From: an uncultured Lysobacteraceae bacterium
GTDB taxonomy: Bacteria > Pseudomonadota > Gammaproteobacteria > Xanthomonadales > Rhodanobacteraceae
Length of the DNA: 18,947 nucleotides
Direction: 5' to 3'
Assembly: GCA_946480705.1 (NCBI GenBank)
Contig: CAMLLF010000007.1
Span: forward strand, 1 to 18,947
Numbering within the stretch: the first letter of the stretch is position 1; every line of letters starts with the position of its first letter. Positions 15,095 to 18,947 of this stretch are shown here, in pieces. A model generated the notes under the pieces. It was not told where the DNA came from and did not search any database. It saw only the letters and a list, made by a program, of their open reading frames with translations. Position numbers and translations under genes: made by a program.

Positions 15095-15424
15095 ATGTCC
15101 CGTCCCGTTTCGGCCGCCGCCGCGGCCCTGAGCCCGCTTGTCCTCGTCGCCGTCCTTGCGTCCGCCGCGACCGCGCAGCCGCCGGCGAAACCGGCCCGGC
15201 TCGGGCTCTGCGCGTCGTGCCACGGCGAGAGCGGACGCGCGCTCATGAAGGGCGCGCCGCACCTGGCCGGGCAGGATCTCGAGTATCTGAAAACCGCGCT
15301 GGCCGCGTATCGCAGCGGCGCGCGCGACGTCGCGGTGATGCGCGCCGCGGTCGGCGCGCTGACGCCGGCCGAACTCGACGAACTCGCGGCCTGGTACGCC
15401 GCGCAGCCGTCCGCGCCGCCATGA
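15095..15424 (+). CDS. Small periplasmic class I cytochrome c
   Basis: 109 residues. The signal peptide (Ala/Leu/Val-rich, likely cut after A27 in ATA|QPP) is followed at once by the haem-attachment motif C39-A-S-C42-H43 in [10 protein letters not shown]. '[23 protein letters not shown]' is the typical helix after the haem site. Met82 in '[13 protein letters not shown]' is the probable axial ligand, and '[16 protein letters not shown]' the C-terminal helix. It is probably a soluble single-haem electron carrier; its partner is unknown. No Shine-Dalgarno site is visible before the ATG, and the leader is short. It overlaps the djlA start by four bases (ATGA), so the two are translationally coupled. 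Confidence 0.9.
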   Translation: MSRPVSAAAAALSPLVLVAVLASAATAQPPAKPARLGLCASCHGESGRALMKGAPHLAGQDLEYLKTALAAYRSGARDVAVMRAAVGALTPAELDELAAWYAAQPSAPP

Positions 15425-16227
15425 GGCAATGGCTGGGCAAGATCGTCGGCGGACTGATCGGCCTGCTGCTGCTGCGCCATCCGCTCGGCGTCGTGCTCGG
15501 CATGCTCGCGGGGCACCTGTTCGACAACGGCACGTTCGCGCTGCGTTCCTCGCCGCGCCGCCGCGTCGCGCAGAGCTTCTTCGATCACCTGTTCGCCTTC
15601 GTCGGCGCGCTGGCCAAGGCCGACGGCCGCGTGTCCGAGCGCGAGATCGCGGCGACCGAACAGCTGATGCAGCGCCTCGGTCTCGACGCCGCGCAGCGCC
15701 GCGACGCCATCCACCGGTTCAACGCGGGCAAGACGCCGGGCTTCGATGTCGAGCGCAACATCAACGACCTGCGCGTCTGGTGCCTCGGCCGCCGCGACCA
15801 CGCCTACGTGCTCATCGACGTCGTGCTCGACGTGGTCTTCGCCGACGGCGCGGGCGCGGCGCGCATGCAGCTGCTGCGACGTCTCTGCGCCGCGCTCGGC
15901 GTGCAGGAACACGAACTCGCCGTGCTCGCCGCGATGAAGGGGCACGCGTGGACGGCACAGTCGTGGACCTGGTCGCAGGGACCGGGGCCGGGCCACGCGC
16001 CGCCGCCGCCGCGCACGCGCAGCGGTCCCGATCCCTATGCCGTGCTCGGCGTCGCGCGCGATGCCGACGAGCGCAGCGTCAAGCGCGCCTGGCGCAAGCT
16101 CATGAGCGAGCACCACCCCGACAAGCTCGGCGACGTGCCGGCCGCACTGCGCGAACGCGCCGAGCAGCGCGCGCGCGACATCAACACCGCCTACGAACGC
16201 ATCAAGAGCGAGCGCGGCTTCCGCTGA
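15421..16227 (+). CDS. djlA: DjlA-type membrane-anchored J-domain co-chaperone
   Basis: 268 residues, close to the 271 of E. coli DjlA, with the same order of parts. An N-terminal glycine-containing membrane segment (~8-33, '[22 protein letters not shown]') is followed by a TerB-like helical region (~45-165, '[20 protein letters not shown]...') and a Pro-rich linker (~184-203). A C-terminal J domain covers 204-268 with the His232-Pro233-Asp234 motif needed to stimulate DnaK ATPase. The J domain faces the cytoplasm. The ATG at 15421 overlaps the cytochrome stop; longer frames upstream are shadows of purC. rpe starts 37 bases after its stop. Confidence 0.92.
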   Translation: MRQWLGKIVGGLIGLLLLRHPLGVVLGMLAGHLFDNGTFALRSSPRRRVAQSFFDHLFAFVGALAKADGRVSEREIAATEQLMQRLGLDAAQRRDAIHRFNAGKTPGFDVERNINDLRVWCLGRRDHAYVLIDVVLDVVFADGAGAARMQLLRRLCAALGVQEHELAVLAAMKGHAWTAQSWTWSQGPGPGHAPPPPRTRSGPDPYAVLGVARDADERSVKRAWRKLMSEHHPDKLGDVPAALRERAEQRARDINTAYERIKSERGFR

Positions 16228-17515
16228 GCGCCGCCCATCCGTCCACTACCCTTCGAGACCCGCCATGTCCCGCCAGCCCGCCGTGATCGCTCCGTCCATC
16301 CTGTCCGCCGACTTCGCGCGCCTCGGCGACGAAGTGACTGCGGTCATCAACGCCGGCGCCGACTGGGTGCACTTCGACGTGATGGACAACCACTACGTGC
16401 CGAACCTGACCATCGGTCCGCTGGTCTGCGAGGCGCTGCGCAAGCACGGCGTCACCGCGCCGATCGACGTGCACCTCATGGTCAAGCCGGTCGACCGCAT
16501 CGTGCCCGACTTCGCGAAGGCCGGCGCCACCTGCATCACGTTCCATCCCGAAGCCTCCGATCATGTCGACCGCACGATCCAGCTGATCCGCTCGCACGGC
16601 TGCAGGCCCGGCCTCGTGTTCAATCCGGCGACGCCGCTGTCCTATCTCGACTACACGCTCGACCAGCTCGACCTCGTGCTGATCATGTCGGTCAATCCCG
16701 GCTTCGGCGGCCAGAGCTTCATTCCCTCGGCGCTCGACAAGCTGCGCCGCGTGCGCGAGATGATCGACCGCAGCGGCCGCGAGATCCGGCTGGAGATCGA
16801 CGGCGGCGTGAAGCCCGACAACATCCGCGAGATCGCCGCGGCCGGCGCCGATACCTTCGTTGCGGGCTCGGCGATCTTCGGCAAGCCGGACTATGCCGAG
16901 GTCGTGCGCGCGATGCGCGCCGAGATCGCGCGCGCCGCCTGAGGCCTGCAGGCGCACGGCCTCGACGACGTAGCGCAGCGGTCCGCCCGCAGTCCAGTCG
17001 TCGAACGGAAAGCAGGTCACGAGCAGCAGGCGTTCGCCGCCGGCGGCGTCGGCCGCGATGCGCGTCGTGCGCGCGTCGACGACGCGGCGCGCGGTCACGC
17101 GATAGCTGTGCTGCGCGCCGCCGCGTTCGATCGTGATCGTCTCGCGATCCTTCACAAGGCGCAAAAAGGAAAAATGCGTATCGCGGTGCCCGCTGATCAC
17201 GCTGGTGCCGGCGGCGCCGGGCAGGGCGCTCGCCTCGTTCCAGGCCGGACCGAAGGCGAGCGTGCGGCCCGAGTCGCCGGCGAGCACGATCTGGTCGACG
17301 CCGAGCGCGGCCACGCGCAACCGCGCGACCGGGCGCGTGTCGGCCCAGGGCCAGGGCTTCGCGGCGGTTTCGCCGGCTTCGCTGCGCTGCCAGGCGCGTT
17401 CGAGCAGTACCTGCGCGAGCGCGGCCTTGGCCTGCAAATAGCCGGCGTTGCCGATCAGCAGCACGGCGCAGGCCAGCAGCAGGCCGCGCAGGCGGCGGCG
17501 CGAGACGGCGCTCAC
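16202..17515 (-). CDS. Class GN (marine proteobacterial-type) sortase; frame lacks a stop at the domain end
   Basis: The sortase domain spans 16949-17515, 189 residues. It has an N-terminal membrane anchor (~11-29). The catalytic triad is His110 in [11 protein letters not shown], Cys168 in [12 protein letters not shown], and Arg181 in GGPLRYVV. Class GN sortases cleave the C-terminal sorting signal of one dedicated vWA protein, encoded next door, as here. The GTG start at 17515 overlaps the vWA stop by four bases (GTGA), implying translational coupling. The frame has no stop after residue 189; it continues for about 248 codons, antisense through the whole rpe gene, to a TGA at 16202-16204. 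That tail (rich in Arg, Asp, His, Gly) looks like an antisense shadow, not a protein domain. The true 3' end is therefore uncertain: a lost stop, a sequencing error or a real overlap. Confidence 0.75.
   Translation of the reverse strand: MSAVSRRRLRGLLLACAVLLIGNAGYLQAKAALAQVLLERAWQRSEAGETAAKPWPWADTRPVARLRVAALGVDQIVLAGDSGRTLAFGPAWNEASALPGAAGTSVISGHRDTHFSFLRLVKDRETITIERGGAQHSYRVTARRVVDARTTRIAADAAGGERLLLVTCFPFDDWTAGGPLRYVVEAVRLQASGGARDLGAHRAHDLGIVRLAEDRRARNEGIGAGRGDLADVVGLHAAVDLQPDLAAAAVDHLAHAAQLVERRGNEALAAEAGIDRHDQHEVELVERVVEIGQRRRRIEHEAGPAAVRADQLDRAVDMIGGFGMERDAGGAGLREVGHDAVDRLDHEVHVDRRGDAVLAQRLADQRTDGQVRHVVVVHHVEVHPVGAGVDDRSHFVAEAREVGGQDGRSDHGGLAGHGGSRRVVDGWAALSGSRARS
16265..16942 (+). CDS. 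rpe: Ribulose-phosphate 3-epimerase
   Basis: 225 residues. Interconverts ribulose 5-phosphate and xylulose 5-phosphate in the pentose phosphate or Calvin pathway, in the cytoplasm. The (beta/alpha)8 family signatures are complete: '[16 protein letters not shown]' at 8-23, '[18 protein letters not shown]' at 35-52, 'IDVHLMV' at 67-73, '[13 protein letters not shown]' at 141-153 and 'EIDGGV' at 177-182. Metal/catalytic residues His36, Asp38, His70 and Asp179 are present. The ribosome-binding site is weak (GAGA only). It follows djlA by 37 bases. The sortase gene converges on it from the other strand. Confidence 0.96.
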   Translation: MSRQPAVIAPSILSADFARLGDEVTAVINAGADWVHFDVMDNHYVPNLTIGPLVCEALRKHGVTAPIDVHLMVKPVDRIVPDFAKAGATCITFHPEASDHVDRTIQLIRSHGCRPGLVFNPATPLSYLDYTLDQLDLVLIMSVNPGFGGQSFIPSALDKLRRVREMIDRSGREIRLEIDGGVKPDNIREIAAAGADTFVAGSAIFGKPDYAEVVRAMRAEIARAA

Positions 17516-18947
17516 CGCAGCGCACCGTTGCGTTCGCGCAGCGCGAAGCCCAGCAGCAGCGCGAGCAGGCCGAGCGCGAGCCACAACTTCGACGAAGTCG
17601 CCGTCTGCGCGAACGCGACACTGCCGTCGGGCAGCGCGTTGTCGACGGTGACCTGCTCCAGCGCTTCGTCGGCGGGCCGCTGCGGCGTCCGGTCGACGGC
17701 GACGAGGCTCGTGTAGCGGCTCACGAGATGGTGGCGCAGCGCGACCGCGACCAGGTCGCCGCGCAGCGCGCTCTCGTCGCCGCCGCGGCGCATCGCGTCT
17801 TCGATCGCTTCGATCTTGCGCTGCGCCCAGAGGCGGCCCAGCCCCTGCGCGTTGCCGCGCAGGTCGAGTGACAGCGGCTGCGACCAGGCTGCGCCGGCGA
17901 GCTGGCCTTCGACTTGCGCGCGGCCGGACGCCGCATTCGCCGACAGTTTCGCGATCGCGAGCAGCGGCTCGCCGTGATAGAGATCGGGCAGGCGCTGCGG
18001 ATAGATCTCGGCTTGGGCCGGCAGATTCAATTGCAGATCGCGCAGGGCCGGCCGGTCGAGCTTCGCGAACAGCTTTTCCATGGTCTCGTCGACCGCGTCG
18101 AGGTCGCGGATCACGAGCGAACTGCCGCGGCCGAGTTCGCCGGCCTTGCGCAGGAACTGCGCGTTCGGCGCGCTGCCGATGCCGACCGGGAACAGGCGCG
18201 AATCGCGCAGCTGCGTTTCCATGGTCTGGTACAGCGCGTCGGCCTGTTCGACGGCGCCGTCGGTCGCGAACACGATCTGGCGCAGATAGCCGGACGGCGC
18301 GTCGTCGCGCAGCGCCAGTTCCAGCGCCGGCAGCATCTCGGTGCCGCCCGTCGCGCGCAGTTGCGCGACCCAGTCGCGCGCGAGCGCGACGTCCTTGGGT
18401 GCCGCCTCGACCGCGCGATCGAACAGCGGCGTCGTGACCGAGTTGAACTGGATCACGTTGAAGCGGTCGCGCGGCGTCAGGCGTTGCAGCGCGAGATCGA
18501 GCGCCGCGCGCGCCTGCACGATGGACTTGCCTCCCATCGAGCCCGAGGTATCGATGACCAGGATGAGTTCGCGCGGCAGCGGTGCCGCAGTCTGGGTCGG
18601 CGGCAGCAGCATGAGCAGCGCGAACTGCTCGTCGCCGGCGTGCTCGCGCAGGAGTGCCGCGGTCGGTGTCGCCGACGGTTTCGGCGACCAGCGCAGCACG
18701 AAATCGCGGTCGGCGGCGACGACATCGTCGGCGAGGCGGATCGCGTAGCGCCGGCCGTTTTCGCGGATCGCGAGCGCGTGCGTGCCCGATTCGACGCGCG
18801 CCAGCGGCACGCCGGCATCGAGCGTTGCGGTGATCACGACGGTCGGCGGACCGACGTGCGCCGCGGTCGCCGCGCGGGCCGCGGCATCGGCGTCCTCGAC
18901 CGCGGCCGGATCGCCGGCCGCGCCGTAGCGCGGCGTGTAGGTCAGCG
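17512..18947 (-). CDS. Sortase target: VIT/von Willebrand factor A domain protein (partial, N-terminus outside window)
   Basis: 478 residues are visible; the frame is still open at the window edge, so the signal peptide and most of the VIT domain lie beyond it. 'LTYTPRYG' at the edge matches the end of a VIT domain. The vWA domain starts with the MIDAS motif DTSGSMGG (about 18552-18530), followed by 'FNVIQFNS', 'ATGGTEMLPAL' and 'IVFATDGAV'. The C-terminus is a sorting signal: AQTAT (17596-17610), a Leu/Ala-rich membrane segment, then RERNGALR. Known targets of class GN sortases usually have a PQTAT-like motif; here Pro is replaced by Ala. The sortase gene follows with a four-base overlap. 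A GTG at 18837 is internal, not the start. Confidence 0.88.
   Translation of the reverse strand, partial: LTYTPRYGAAGDPAAVEDADAAARAATAAHVGPPTVVITATLDAGVPLARVESGTHALAIRENGRRYAIRLADDVVAADRDFVLRWSPKPSATPTAALLREHAGDEQFALLMLLPPTQTAAPLPRELILVIDTSGSMGGKSIVQARAALDLALQRLTPRDRFNVIQFNSVTTPLFDRAVEAAPKDVALARDWVAQLRATGGTEMLPALELALRDDAPSGYLRQIVFATDGAVEQADALYQTMETQLRDSRLFPVGIGSAPNAQFLRKAGELGRGSSLVIRDLDAVDETMEKLFAKLDRPALRDLQLNLPAQAEIYPQRLPDLYHGEPLLAIAKLSANAASGRAQVEGQLAGAAWSQPLSLDLRGNAQGLGRLWAQRKIEAIEDAMRRGGDESALRGDLVAVALRHHLVSRYTSLVAVDRTPQRPADEALEQVTVDNALPDGSVAFAQTATSSKLWLALGLLALLLGFALRERNGALR

Noticed and set aside
15019..16116. Long minus-strand extension upstream of purC
   Set aside because: Shadow of djlA and the cytochrome gene; PurC homology starts just after the GTG at 15018.

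Overview
This 18.9 kb window is GC-rich chromosomal DNA from a Gram-negative bacterium, most likely a gammaproteobacterium near the Nevskiales/Xanthomonadales. The supporting signs are a DjlA-type co-chaperone, a lipoprotein signal, outer-membrane barrel and RND genes, a proteobacterial-type sortase with its dedicated target gene, and strongly G/C-ending codons. The taxonomic placement is inference. I saw no rRNA, tRNA, CRISPR array or intact insertion sequence.

Layout. (1) 1-434: 3' end of an epimerase-like gene, possibly frameshifted. (2) 628-10297: five plus-strand envelope genes. They encode a surface-lipoprotein lipase, a DUF1302 outer-membrane barrel, a DUF1329 periplasmic protein, a YCF48/BNR-type beta-propeller protein and an MMPL/RND inner-membrane transporter. 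A sigma70-like promoter precedes the first gene. A terminator-like hairpin splits the block after the third gene. (3) 10392-12198: small housekeeping or hypothetical genes (VOC/glyoxalase on minus; DUF1697, GFA and a DUF2845-like protein on plus). (4) 12199-12616: a non-coding stretch with a dispersed-repeat-like palindrome and the remnant of a broken gene. (5) 12617-15018, all on minus: a DUF962/Mpo1-like protein, an oxygen-binding di-iron-type metallo-beta-lactamase-fold protein behind a good FNR-type box, and purC. (6) 15095-16942, plus: a small cytochrome c overlapping djlA by ATGA, then rpe. (7) 16202-18947, minus: a class GN sortase and its VIT/vWA target protein, overlapping by GTGA; the target runs off the window.

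The most interesting system is the lipase/DUF1302/DUF1329/YCF48/MMPL block. Its predicted locations cover every envelope layer: cell surface, outer membrane, periplasm and inner membrane. It reads as a candidate machine for hydrolysing and moving a hydrophobic molecule across the envelope. The substrate and the direction of transport cannot be read from the sequence.

Other points worth checking are the sortase reading frame, which has no stop before the convergent rpe gene and runs antisense across all of it; the altered sorting motif in the sortase target; the FNR-type operator placed where a class II activator would bind; and a DUF2845-like protein that lacks the family's two usual cysteines.
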